Shown: piece by piece, positions 17,553 to 26,421 of the stretch
Numbering within the stretch: position 1 is the stretch's first letter
Layout: each line of letters starts with the position of its first letter
NCBI RefSeq assembly: GCF_003326755.1
Contig: NZ_JPWH01000012.1
Coordinates: forward strand, 62,001-126,000
From: Thalassospira profundimaris
GTDB lineage: Bacteria > Pseudomonadota > Alphaproteobacteria > Rhodospirillales > Thalassospiraceae
Reading direction: 5' to 3'
DNA: 64,000 nt
Made by a program: the position numbers and the translations under genes
The notes under the pieces: model-generated
Databases searched by the model: none
Seen by the model: only the letters and a program-made list of their open reading frames with translations
Told to the model about the DNA's origin: nothing

Positions 17553-17767
17553 AAAAGCGTCGCCTGCCCACCAGGCGCCAGGAACTTCGGGTATCGAATG
17601 TGCGTTTAACGTCCGTTCATATCTGCGTTCGCCACTCAGGATACGGTGTTGCCGGTTTTCCGCGCCGCAACACGCTACAGGACCGTATCGTGGCGTTTCT
17701 CTTGGCTTTCGGCAGGGGCGTTCAGGGCCGCTTTTGCCATTCATATCTGGTAGGAGTCCGGTCGTAA

Positions 17768-20700
17768 ATGTCACGTCCAGCACCCAAGAAAATCCGTAAA
17801 CTTCTGGTTGCCAATCGCGGTGAAATTGCGATTCGCGTTTTACGCGCCGCCAACGAACTTGGCATTCGCACCGTTGCGATTTTTTCTGATGAAGACCGTT
17901 TTGCCCTGCATCGGTTCAAGGCCGATGAATCCTATGGGGTGGGCAAGGGGAATAAACCCATCCGTGCCTATCTCGATATCGAGGATATTTTGCGCGTTGC
18001 CCGCGATGCCGGGGTCGATGCCATTCATCCGGGCTATGGGTTCCTGTCGGAAAACCCCGATTTTGCCGATGCCTGTGCCGATGCCGGCATTACCTTTATC
18101 GGCCCGGATTCCGAAGTGATGCGCACCCTGGGCAACAAGGTCGCGGCGCGTAACCTGGCCGAAAAGGCCGGGGTGCCGGTGATGCCCGCATCCGCTGCCT
18201 TGCCCGAGGATATGGATGAAGTCGCCAAAATCGCCAAGCAGGTCGGTTATCCGATCATGCTCAAGGCAAGCTGGGGCGGCGGTGGCCGCGGGATGCGGGT
18301 TATTGAAAATGACAGGGACCTGTCAAAGCAGGTGCTGGCCGCACGGCGCGAGGCCGAGGCCGCCTTTGGCAATGGCGAAATTTACTTTGAAAAGCTGATT
18401 CGCCGGGCCCGCCATGTTGAAGTGCAGATGCTGGGCGATACCCACGGCACATTGGTGCATCTGTTTGAACGTGACTGCTCCGTACAGCGCCGCAATCAGA
18501 AAGTGGTTGAACGTGCCCCGGCCCCCTATCTTGACGATGACCAGCGCGCCGAACTGTGTGATGCCGCAATGCGCCTGGGCAAGGCGGCAAATTATGTGAA
18601 TGCTGGCACCGTCGAATTCCTGATGGATGTGGATACATCCAAATTCTATTTCATCGAAGTCAATCCCCGCATTCAGGTCGAACACACCGTGACGGAATGT
18701 GTCACCGGTCTTGACCTGGTAAAGGCGCAAATCCTGATTGCGCAGGGCGGGCGTATCGGTTTTCCGTCCGAAACCGGTATTCCGTGGCAGGAAAAAATCA
18801 AGCTGCGCGACCATGCCCTGCAATGCCGTATTACCACCGAAGACCCGGAAAACAGCTTTGTCCCCGATTACGGGCGGATCAAGGTTTATCGCGGGGCGAA
18901 CGGGTTTGGCATTCGTCTGGACGGCGGCACGGCCTATTCCGGTGCGGTGATTACGCCGTTTTATGATTCGATGCTGGAAAAAGTCACTGCCTGGGGCAGC
19001 ACCCCGCGCGAGGCGGTGGACCGTATGGACCGGGCACTGCGCGAATTTCGTATTCGCGGTGTGACCACCAACCTGGCCTTTCTTGAAAACCTGATCAATC
19101 ACCCCAAATTCCGTGCTGGTGAATATACCACCCGCTTTATTGATGAAACGCCGGAACTGTTTAAATTCGCCCGTCGTCGCGACCGGGCCACGCGCCTGTT
19201 GCGTTTCATTGGCGAAGTCAGCGTCAATGGCAATCCCGAGGTTGAAGGCCGCGCCGAACCGGCCAATTTCAACCCGCCGGTAATGCCCAAATCCATCGAC
19301 CTTAAGGAAATCCGACCCGGTACCAAACAGAAGCTCGATCAGTTGGGGCCGGAAGGTTTTGCGCGCTGGATGAAGGACCAAAAGCGCGTTTTGATGACCG
19401 ACACCACCATGCGCGATGCCCATCAGTCGCTGATTGCAACCCGCATGCGCACCTTTGATATGTTGCAGATCGCGCCTTATTATGCGCATGGCCTGTCGGA
19501 CCTGTTTTCGATTGAATGCTGGGGTGGGGCCACCTTTGACGTTGCCATGCGGTTTTTGAAGGAAGACCCTTGGGACCGTTTGGTCAAGTTGCGTGAAAAG
19601 GTCCCCAATATCCTGACGCAAATGCTGCTGCGGGCGTCGAACGCGGTGGGCTATACCAATTATCCCGATAATGCGGTGGATTATTTCGTCAAGCAGTCCG
19701 CCGAACATGGCATGGACCTGTTCCGCGTGTTTGATTCCCTGAACTGGGTTGAAAACATGAAGGTGGCGATGGAGTCCGTCCTGCGTACCGGTAAGCTGTG
19801 TGAAGGGGCGATTTGTTATACCGGCGATATTTTTGACAAGGACCGGTCAAAATATAACCTGGATTATTACCTTGAAATGGCCCGCGAGCTTGAGGCATCG
19901 GGCGCGCATATTCTGGGCATCAAGGATATGGCCGGTTTGATGCGCCCGGCGGCGGCAACCACACTGTTTAAGGCGCTAAAGGATACGGTCAATATTCCGA
20001 TCCATTTCCACACCCATGATACCAGCGGCATTTCGGCATCTACCGTGATGGCGGCGATTGATGCCGGGGTTGATGCGGTGGATGGTGCGCTTGATTCCAT
20101 GTCGGGGCTGACATCGCAGCCCAATCTGGGGTCTATCGCCCAGGCTTATCGCGGTATGGAGCGCGATCCGGGCCTGAATTACGAGGCCCTGCGCGAGGTT
20201 TCAACCTATTGGGAACAGGTGCGCCGTTATTATACCGGCTTTGAAAGCGACATTCGCAGCGGTACGTCCGATGTGTATGTACATGAAATGCCAGGCGGCC
20301 AATATACCAATCTGCGCCATCAGGCACGTGCGCTCGGCCTTGAGGAACGCTGGCCCGAAGTGTCCAAGGCCTATGCCAAGGTCAACAAGATGTTTGGCGA
20401 TATCGTCAAGGTCACGCCAAGTTCCAAGGTGGTCGGTGATATGGCCCTGATGATGGTGACATCGGGCTTAAGTGAAGAAGACGTGCTGGACCCGAAAAAG
20501 GACATTGCCTTCCCCGATAGCGTGATTTCATTTTTCCGCGGTGAAATTGGCCAGCCGGTAGGCGGTTTTCCGCCCGCCTTGCAGCGCAAGGTGTTAAAGG
20601 GTGGTGAAGCCCTGACGGATCGTCCGGGCAAGCATATGAAACCGGTTGATTTTGCCGCCACCAAGGCGGAGATCGAAAAGAAAACCCATCGCAATATCAG

Positions 20701-21235
20701 CGATGCCGAGGTCGCATCCTATGTGATGTATCCCAAGGTGTTTTTGGAATATGCCGAACATCGCAGCCACAATGCCGATGTGTCGATTTTGCCGACCCCG
20801 GTTTTCTTCTATGGCATGAGCCAGGGCGAGGAAATTTCGGTGGATATCGAAAAGGGCAAAACCCTTGTTATCCGTTATCTGGCAACGTCGGAATTTGGCG
20901 ATGATGAAGGCCAGCGCACCGTATTTTTCGAGTTGAACGGCCAGCCGCGTACCGTGAAGGTGGCGGACAAAAAGCTGGCGGTTTCGGGCAAATCACGGCC
21001 CAAGGCCGAAGATGGCAACGGCCTGCATGTGGCCGCCCCGATGCCGGGCCTGGTGGTTGAGGTTTCGGTCACAGAGGGCCAGAAGGTCAAGGCGGGCGAT
21101 GTGATTTGCGCGCTGGAAGCGATGAAAATGGAAACGGCCGTGCATGCCGAAAAAGACGGGACGGTGGCGAAAATCCACGCCCCGGCGGGCACGCAGGTTG
21201 ATAGCAAGGACTTGCTGGTTGAACTGACGGAGTAA
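17768..21235 (+). CDS. pyc: Pyruvate carboxylase
   Basis: 1155 residues, the usual length. It carboxylates pyruvate to oxaloacetate with ATP and bicarbonate, refilling the TCA cycle. Biotin carboxylase domain about 1-460 (KLLVANRGEIAIRVLRA, ATP-grasp loop GGGGRGMRVI, FIEVNPRIQVEHTVTE); carboxyltransferase domain about 535-810 (TDTTMRDAHQSLIATRMR); PYC/OADA domain; biotinyl domain at the end with the carrier Lys K1120 in EAMKMET. TAGGAG is 11 bases before the ATG. It is the first gene of an apparent pyc-glcD-glcE-glcF transcript, and glcD starts 3 bases after its stop. Confidence 0.98.
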   Translation: MSRPAPKKIRKLLVANRGEIAIRVLRAANELGIRTVAIFSDEDRFALHRFKADESYGVGKGNKPIRAYLDIEDILRVARDAGVDAIHPGYGFLSENPDFADACADAGITFIGPDSEVMRTLGNKVAARNLAEKAGVPVMPASAALPEDMDEVAKIAKQVGYPIMLKASWGGGGRGMRVIENDRDLSKQVLAARREAEAAFGNGEIYFEKLIRRARHVEVQMLGDTHGTLVHLFERDCSVQRRNQKVVERAPAPYLDDDQRAELCDAAMRLGKAANYVNAGTVEFLMDVDTSKFYFIEVNPRIQVEHTVTECVTGLDLVKAQILIAQGGRIGFPSETGIPWQEKIKLRDHALQCRITTEDPENSFVPDYGRIKVYRGANGFGIRLDGGTAYSGAVITPFYDSMLEKVTAWGSTPREAVDRMDRALREFRIRGVTTNLAFLENLINHPKFRAGEYTTRFIDETPELFKFARRRDRATRLLRFIGEVSVNGNPEVEGRAEPANFNPPVMPKSIDLKEIRPGTKQKLDQLGPEGFARWMKDQKRVLMTDTTMRDAHQSLIATRMRTFDMLQIAPYYAHGLSDLFSIECWGGATFDVAMRFLKEDPWDRLVKLREKVPNILTQMLLRASNAVGYTNYPDNAVDYFVKQSAEHGMDLFRVFDSLNWVENMKVAMESVLRTGKLCEGAICYTGDIFDKDRSKYNLDYYLEMARELEASGAHILGIKDMAGLMRPAAATTLFKALKDTVNIPIHFHTHDTSGISASTVMAAIDAGVDAVDGALDSMSGLTSQPNLGSIAQAYRGMERDPGLNYEALREVSTYWEQVRRYYTGFESDIRSGTSDVYVHEMPGGQYTNLRHQARALGLEERWPEVSKAYAKVNKMFGDIVKVTPSSKVVGDMALMMVTSGLSEEDVLDPKKDIAFPDSVISFFRGEIGQPVGGFPPALQRKVLKGGEALTDRPGKHMKPVDFAATKAEIEKKTHRNISDAEVASYVMYPKVFLEYAEHRSHNADVSILPTPVFFYGMSQGEEISVDIEKGKTLVIRYLATSEFGDDEGQRTVFFELNGQPRTVKVADKKLAVSGKSRPKAEDGNGLHVAAPMPGLVVEVSVTEGQKVKAGDVICALEAMKMETAVHAEKDGTVAKIHAPAGTQVDSKDLLVELTE

Positions 21236-21238
21236 CCG

Positions 21239-22732
21239 ATGCTGAAAATGCCTGAGCCGGACTCGTCCGTTCTTGCCCGGCGCAAGGAAATCATCGCAGC
21301 GATGCGGGCCATTGTGCCCGCATCCGGTGCGGTCATTGCCGAGGAAGATGCGCTCAGGCCTTATGAATGCGATGGGCTGATGGCCTATCGCCAATTGCCG
21401 ATGATTGTGGTGCTGCCCGGCACGACCGGGCAGGTCGCGGCAATTTTGAAATATTGCCATGAAAACAAAATTCGCGTGGTACCGCGCGGGGCGGGCACCG
21501 GCCTTTCGGGCGGTGCCCTGCCAATGGCCGATGCCATCACCATCAGTATGATGAAATTCAACCGGGTGCTGGATATTGACTGGGACAATCGTGCCTGTGT
21601 CGTTCAGCCTGGTGTGACCAATCTGGGCATTACCCGCGCCGTCGAACATCGTGGTTTTTATTACGCCCCGGACCCATCAAGCCAGATCGCCTGTTCCATT
21701 GGCGGCAACATTGCCGAAAATTCCGGCGGGGTGCATAGCCTGAAATACGGGCTGACCACCAATAATGTGCTGGGCCTTGAAATGGTGACGATCGAAGGGG
21801 ACATTTTGCGCCTCGGCGGCAAGGGCCTTGATACACCGGGATATGACCTGATGGGGATCATCACCGGGTCGGAGGGGCTTTTGGGGATTGTTACCGAAAT
21901 TACCGTGCGCATTTTGCGCAAACCCGAAACCGCGCGCGCCATGCTGCTGGGGTTCCCCGATAACCAGTCCGGCGGGGATTGCGTGGCAAAAATCATTGCC
22001 AATGGCATTATCCCCGGTGGCCTTGAAATGATGGACGCGCCCGCCATCCGCGCGACCGAGGATTTTGTCCATGCCGGTTATCCGCTGGATGTGGAATCGC
22101 TGCTGCTGGTCGAACTGGATGGACCGGCGATCGAGGTGGATCATCTGATTAACCGGGTAGGCGATATTGCCCAAACATGCGGGGCGGTTTATTCGCGCAT
22201 TTCCGAAAGCGAGGAAGAACGCGCCCTGTTCTGGTCCGGCCGCAAAAATGCCTTTCCTGCGATTGGCCGTATTTCGCCGGACTATATTTGTATGGACGGC
22301 ACTATTCCGCGTGGTCGCCTTTCGGATGTTCTGGCCGGGATGCAGGTGTTTTCGCAACGGCATGGTTTGCGGGTGGCAAATGTATTTCATGCCGGTGATG
22401 GCAATTTGCACCCGCTGATCATGTTTGATGCCAACCAGCCCGGCGAGTTGGAACGCGCCGAAGCCTTTGGTGCCGATATTTTGAAATTGTGTGTCGAGGT
22501 CGGTGGCTGCCTGTCGGGTGAACATGGCATTGGCATTGAAAAACGTGACCTGATGCCGGAAATGTTCACCGAGGATGATTTGAAACATCAGGAACGCTTG
22601 AAACTGGCCTTTGACGAGGACCAGTTGCTTAATCCCGGCAAGGTTTTCCCGGTTCTGCATGGCTGTGGAGAGCTTAAAACCCTGCATGCCCGTGCTGTTG
22701 CAGCGAAATTTCCCGATATTCCGCGCTTTTAA
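21239..22732 (+). CDS. glcD: Glycolate oxidase FAD subunit GlcD
   Basis: 497 residues. FAD-linked subunit that oxidises glycolate (or D-lactate) to glyoxylate (or pyruvate). FAD-binding type 4 domain (VPRGAGTGLSGGALP, SIGGNIAENSGGVHSLKYG) then the FAD-oxidase C-terminal domain with HAGDGNLHP and CLSGEHGIGIEKRDL. The start ATG lies 3 bases after the pyc stop; its ribosome site ACGGAG is inside the end of pyc, so translation is probably coupled. With glcE and glcF it forms the membrane-associated three-subunit enzyme. D-lactate as substrate cannot be excluded from sequence. Confidence 0.95.
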   Translation: MLKMPEPDSSVLARRKEIIAAMRAIVPASGAVIAEEDALRPYECDGLMAYRQLPMIVVLPGTTGQVAAILKYCHENKIRVVPRGAGTGLSGGALPMADAITISMMKFNRVLDIDWDNRACVVQPGVTNLGITRAVEHRGFYYAPDPSSQIACSIGGNIAENSGGVHSLKYGLTTNNVLGLEMVTIEGDILRLGGKGLDTPGYDLMGIITGSEGLLGIVTEITVRILRKPETARAMLLGFPDNQSGGDCVAKIIANGIIPGGLEMMDAPAIRATEDFVHAGYPLDVESLLLVELDGPAIEVDHLINRVGDIAQTCGAVYSRISESEEERALFWSGRKNAFPAIGRISPDYICMDGTIPRGRLSDVLAGMQVFSQRHGLRVANVFHAGDGNLHPLIMFDANQPGELERAEAFGADILKLCVEVGGCLSGEHGIGIEKRDLMPEMFTEDDLKHQERLKLAFDEDQLLNPGKVFPVLHGCGELKTLHARAVAAKFPDIPRF

Positions 22733-22827
22733 CCGGCAAAAAGCCGGAAAGACATATAAAAACTGTCAAAAACGCCGTGCCTGGTTCCCGCAAAGCCGCG
22801 CATTGCGTACCAGGAGAGAAAACCGTC

Positions 22828-24090
22828 ATGACCGAAACAATCAGCCCGACCAGCCCGGCGCAGTTACGCGAGGCCATTGCCTGGGCCGTTGCGGACAAAG
22901 TACCGCTGGAAATTATCGGGCAGGGCAGCAAGCGTGCTTATGGTCATGACGTTTCGGCTTCCCATGTGCTGGACATGTCAAAACTGACCGGCATTTTGTT
23001 TTACCAGCCCGAAGAACTGGTGATTTCCGCCCATGCCGGAACGCCGCTTGCCGAAATTGCCGCTGTGTTGGCCGAAAATAACCAGCAATTCCACTTTGAA
23101 CCGGGCGATTTTCCTTCGTTGCTGGGCGATGGAGTTGCTTCCCGGTCCGGGACACTGGGTGGACTGGTTGCCTGTAACCTTTCCGGGCCACGCCGGTTAA
23201 AGGTTGGGGCGGCACGCGATCATGTTTTGGGCTTTGGTGCCATCAGCGGCCGGGGAGAAGATTTTAAATCCGGCGGGCGGGTGATGAAGAACGTGACCGG
23301 CTTTGACCTGTCCAAATTGATGGCGGGGTCGTTTGGCACACTGGCAGTCATGCACACCATAACGTTAAAGGCAATGCCGCAGCCCGAAACAACCCGCACG
23401 GTCATTATTGCCTGTGATGATGTTTCATCTGCCGGGCAGGCAATGACGGCGGCAATGGGCAGCGAAAACGAAGTTTCAGGCGCGGCCTGGGTGCCTGCAT
23501 CGCTGATTGCCGGGTGTTGCAAGGATGCGGCAGCCCTGGAAATCGCCACATCGGCGCAAAACTGCCTTGCCTTGCGGCTGGAAGGACCGGAGCAGTCAGT
23601 GAGTTGGCGGGCAGATGCCCTTTCGCGGTTATTGGGCACGATCGGGGACCATGCCATTGTGCCGGTGGCCGATAGCCTGACCCTGTGGCAGGCGATTGCC
23701 GATGTAACGCCGTTTCAGGGCCGCGATGGCATTTTATGGCGTATATCCGTCCCGCCCGCGTCGGGGGCGGCGGTGGTTGGGGCCATTCGGGCGCCGGCCG
23801 GTTTGGGGCAATTGGATGTGATGCTTGATTGGGCCGGGGGACTGGTTTGGGCGCAATGTGCACAATGCGATGCGTCAATGGCAGTGCATATTCGCGAGAT
23901 TGTGCAAAAGGCGCACGGCAATGCCACGCTGGTGCGTGCCCCATCCAACATTCGCCGGGAAATTCCGGCATTTCAGCCGCTTTCGCCTGAAATTATGCGT
24001 ATTAACCAAAAAATTTCCGAAAATTTTGATCCGGTCGGCATTCTTAATCCCGGGCGCATGATACCGGCACATCAGGGCGAGGGGGCATAA
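22828..24090 (+). CDS. glcE: Glycolate oxidase FAD-binding subunit GlcE
   Basis: 420 residues from the ATG at 22828, which has AGGAGA about 10 bases upstream; the longer frame from 22777 has no ribosome site. One FAD-binding type 4 domain (LEIIGQGSKRAYG, GDGVASRSGTLGGLVACN, VMKNVTGFDLSKLMAGSFGTL) followed by a divergent C-terminal part that ends FDPVGILNPGRM, as in other GlcE proteins. It lies 95 bases after glcD and its stop codon touches the glcF start. Confidence 0.95.
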   Translation: MTETISPTSPAQLREAIAWAVADKVPLEIIGQGSKRAYGHDVSASHVLDMSKLTGILFYQPEELVISAHAGTPLAEIAAVLAENNQQFHFEPGDFPSLLGDGVASRSGTLGGLVACNLSGPRRLKVGAARDHVLGFGAISGRGEDFKSGGRVMKNVTGFDLSKLMAGSFGTLAVMHTITLKAMPQPETTRTVIIACDDVSSAGQAMTAAMGSENEVSGAAWVPASLIAGCCKDAAALEIATSAQNCLALRLEGPEQSVSWRADALSRLLGTIGDHAIVPVADSLTLWQAIADVTPFQGRDGILWRISVPPASGAAVVGAIRAPAGLGQLDVMLDWAGGLVWAQCAQCDASMAVHIREIVQKAHGNATLVRAPSNIRREIPAFQPLSPEIMRINQKISENFDPVGILNPGRMIPAHQGEGA

Positions 24091-25560
24091 ATGCAAACGA
24101 ATTTTACCGCCCAACAGCTTGCGGATCCGGCCATTGCGCAATCCGAACAGATTTTGCGCAAATGTGTGCATTGCGGCTTTTGTACCGCCACATGCCCCAC
24201 CTTTGTTACGCTGGGGGACGAGCTCGACAGCCCGCGGGGCCGTATTTATCTGATCAAGGACATGCTGGAAAATGACAAACCGGCCAATGACCGTGTTGTG
24301 CGGCATCTGGATCGCTGTCTTTCCTGCCTGTCCTGCATGACGACCTGCCCCTCGGGGGTGGATTACATGCACCTGATTGACCATGCCCGCGCCCATATTG
24401 AAAAAACCTATCGGCGTCCGTTCGGTGATCGCTGGTTACGCAAACTTCTGGCCTGGGTGGTGCCGCGCCCGTCGCTGTTTCGTGTGTCGCTGCTGGGCGC
24501 GAAACTGGCAGCCCCCTTTGCGGGCCTGATGCCGGAGCGTTTGCGCGGCATGGTGAAAATGGGCGCACGCCCGTTACCGCCTCCAAGCTGGGTGGATAGG
24601 CCACAGGTTATTCCCGCACAGGGGCCGCGCAAGGGCCGTGTTGCCATTTTAACCGGTTGTGCCCAGCAGGTTTTGGAAACCGAAATTAACGAGGCCACGG
24701 TTCGGCTGCTCACCCGGTTGGGTGTTGAAATTGTGGTCGCCAAAGGGGCCGGGTGTTGTGGGTCGCTGGTGCATCATATGGGCCGCGAGGCGCAATCCCA
24801 CGCCCAGGCGATGGCCAATATTGCCGCCTGGCATGGTGAACTGGCCGAAGCGGGCGGCGAGGGGCTGGATGCGATAATCATCACCGCCTCGGGCTGTGGC
24901 ACCACGGTCAAGGATTATGGCACCATGCTGGCCCAGGATAGCCAATGGGCCGCAAAGGCGGCCAAAATTGCCGCTCTTGCCTGCGATATTACTGAATATC
25001 TTGCCCGAATCGATCTTCCGGCTGATTTGATCTCGCCGGTCCACACGACCGATGCGGTTGGCGTTGATCATCATTTGGCAAACGAACAGGCATCAATGCC
25101 GAAAACCGCACCATCGCCAGCGCCCGTCTCGGTCCTGGAGGGGGCGGTTCGCGGTGTTGCATCGCCTTCCGGCGGAAAGACGACGGCTGCGTCTGCTCCT
25201 GTCGTATCGCGAAAATGGCGGGTTGCCTATCATTCCGCCTGTTCGATGCAACACGGGCAAAAAATCGTTCATCCGCCGCGCGACCTGTTGCGCAAGGCCG
25301 GTTTCGAGGTGCTTGAAATCGCAGAGGGGCATTTATGTTGTGGTTCGGCCGGGGTGTATAATCTGCTGCAGCCCGAAATTTCGGCCCGGTTGCGCGACCG
25401 CAAACAGGCCAATATCCGCACGATCAAACCCGACATCGTGGCGACCGGCAATATCGGCTGCATGATCCAGCTTGAAACCGATGGCCTGAAAGTCATTCAT
25501 ACCGTTCAGCTTCTTGATTGGGCAACAGGCGGTCCGTGCCCGCAAAAGCTGGCACAATAA
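24091..25560 (+). CDS. glcF: Glycolate oxidase iron-sulfur subunit GlcF, with internal low-complexity insertion
   Basis: 489 residues; most GlcF proteins have about 400-440. Two 4Fe-4S motifs, C25-C28-C31-C35 (CVHCGFCTATCP) and CLSCLSCMTTCP, pass electrons from GlcD to the quinone pool. Two CCG (DUF224) domains follow: GCCGSLVHHMG, and AYHSACSMQHG with LCCGSAGVYNLLQPE. Between them residues about 310-372 form a Pro/Ala/Ser-rich linker (APSPAPVSVLEG) that accounts for the extra length. The ATG directly follows the glcE stop TAA, so coupling is likely. Last gene of the pyc-glcDEF group. Confidence 0.94.
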   Translation: MQTNFTAQQLADPAIAQSEQILRKCVHCGFCTATCPTFVTLGDELDSPRGRIYLIKDMLENDKPANDRVVRHLDRCLSCLSCMTTCPSGVDYMHLIDHARAHIEKTYRRPFGDRWLRKLLAWVVPRPSLFRVSLLGAKLAAPFAGLMPERLRGMVKMGARPLPPPSWVDRPQVIPAQGPRKGRVAILTGCAQQVLETEINEATVRLLTRLGVEIVVAKGAGCCGSLVHHMGREAQSHAQAMANIAAWHGELAEAGGEGLDAIIITASGCGTTVKDYGTMLAQDSQWAAKAAKIAALACDITEYLARIDLPADLISPVHTTDAVGVDHHLANEQASMPKTAPSPAPVSVLEGAVRGVASPSGGKTTAASAPVVSRKWRVAYHSACSMQHGQKIVHPPRDLLRKAGFEVLEIAEGHLCCGSAGVYNLLQPEISARLRDRKQANIRTIKPDIVATGNIGCMIQLETDGLKVIHTVQLLDWATGGPCPQKLAQ

Positions 25561-25608
25561 TAAGACCAGCCAGGATAGCGCGCTCACACAGGGCGGGGCT
25601 CTGGCTGC

Positions 25609-25932
25609 TTATGGCATGTTTCGGCTGCGCGCTTGTACCGTGCTGTTATCAAGAAGGTCGCGGGCAATGGCTTCTGCGAGGGATTCGCCCTGTTCGGCGG
25701 CCGAGAATTCGGCGGTTTTGGTGCGTATCCAGTTACTCACCACCTGAGGATCAACCTCGATCCTGGCGAGCATCGCCGAAATGATGGCTTCCATTGCCAG
25801 GGTGTGACTGGCGACATTATTGACGGCATCATGCAATTCATCGAAATGCCGGGCCGCCACGTGTGATATTTCGCCCATCTCATCTGACAATTTATCGACG
25901 CTGGCCTTCAGCGCCTCAAGCTGTTTTTGCAC
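25609..25932 (-). CDS. Small helical protein of unknown function (107 aa)
   Basis: Not recognised. The frame opens at 26034, but the GTG at 25932 has AGGGAG exactly 6 bases upstream and is chosen. The protein is almost entirely helical: an N-terminal coiled-coil region (QLEALKASVDKLSDEMGEISHVAARHFDELHD), then IISAMLARIEVDPQVVSNWIRTK. No signal peptide, cysteines or membrane segment. A 7-bp hairpin (25953-25971, AGGCCGC / GCGGCCT) sits just upstream of its ribosome site. It is convergent with glcF and divergent from pstS. Confidence 0.65.
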   Translation of the reverse strand: MQKQLEALKASVDKLSDEMGEISHVAARHFDELHDAVNNVASHTLAMEAIISAMLARIEVDPQVVSNWIRTKTAEFSAAEQGESLAEAIARDLLDNSTVQARSRNMP

Positions 25933-26421
25933 GGTTTTCTCCCTGTCCTGAAAGGCCGCGTTGGGCGGCCTCCTTTGTTGCCCTGTTTTTTTTGTCGGAC
26001 TGTCCCTGTCGGGCAATATACCCCAATACAACAATTGCGATAAAATTTTTTGGGTCTTTTACCTGAAAATTGCCCCTTCGGGGAGTTGGCGGCGATTGGG
26101 CGGGGAACGGGCGTTTTTAACCAAAAGGCGGGCGACTCACACGATGGTATGGTCTTTTGGTTGATGCGCTGCCCTGTCACATTTTGTGTCATTCAACCGT
26201 TTGTATGCGCGGAATTTTGGGTCTGGCAGGGTTTTTCTGCCGCGTTGGTTGGCAATTAAGGGATTGATTTTACGCCTGAAATCAGAATTTTTTGCGGTTC
26301 TGAATCACTGTCACATAACCTTAACAAAACTGACGCAATACGGTAAGAGCATAACTGTAAAGTCCGCCTCGCAGATCGTTGCACAGTTCCCGATGCGGGA
26401 ACGACACAAATGGGGATTTAC
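25933..26421. other. Non-coding region upstream of pstS
   Basis: About 490 bases, AT-richer than its neighbours and without a credible gene. It holds the hairpin before the 107-aa gene (25953-25971), a lone Pho-box-like CTGTCAC (26174-26180) followed at 12-base spacing by GTGTCAT, and the PhoB box array at 26308-26336. Confidence 0.6.
26308..26336 (+). promoter_or_regulatory. PhoB box array upstream of pstS
   Basis: Three 7-bp half-sites in 11-bp register: CTGTCAC (26308), CCTTAAC (26319) and CTGACGC (26330). The first matches the PhoB consensus CTGTCAT at six positions and the others are degenerate. The array lies about 85 bases before the pstS start, where a PhoB-dependent promoter is expected; ATAACT (26351-26356) may be its -10. 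Confidence 0.72.

Larger units (their letters stand above)
17312..17767. other. Non-coding region between kinase gene and pyc
   Basis: 456 bases with no credible gene. It holds the regulatory region of the pyc-glcDEF transcript: a perfect 17-bp operator (17494-17510) and a promoter (17523-17552), leaving a leader of about 200 bases before pyc. A short frame at 17540-17767 has no ribosome site and overlaps this leader. Confidence 0.7.

Noticed and set aside
17540-17767. 75-residue plus-strand frame before pyc
   Set aside because: It begins at the promoter -10 region, has no ribosome site, and its composition is unlike a protein.
18323-19708. 461-residue minus-strand frame inside pyc
   Set aside because: Antisense shadow; no ribosome site and the plus strand encodes pyruvate carboxylase motifs across the whole span.
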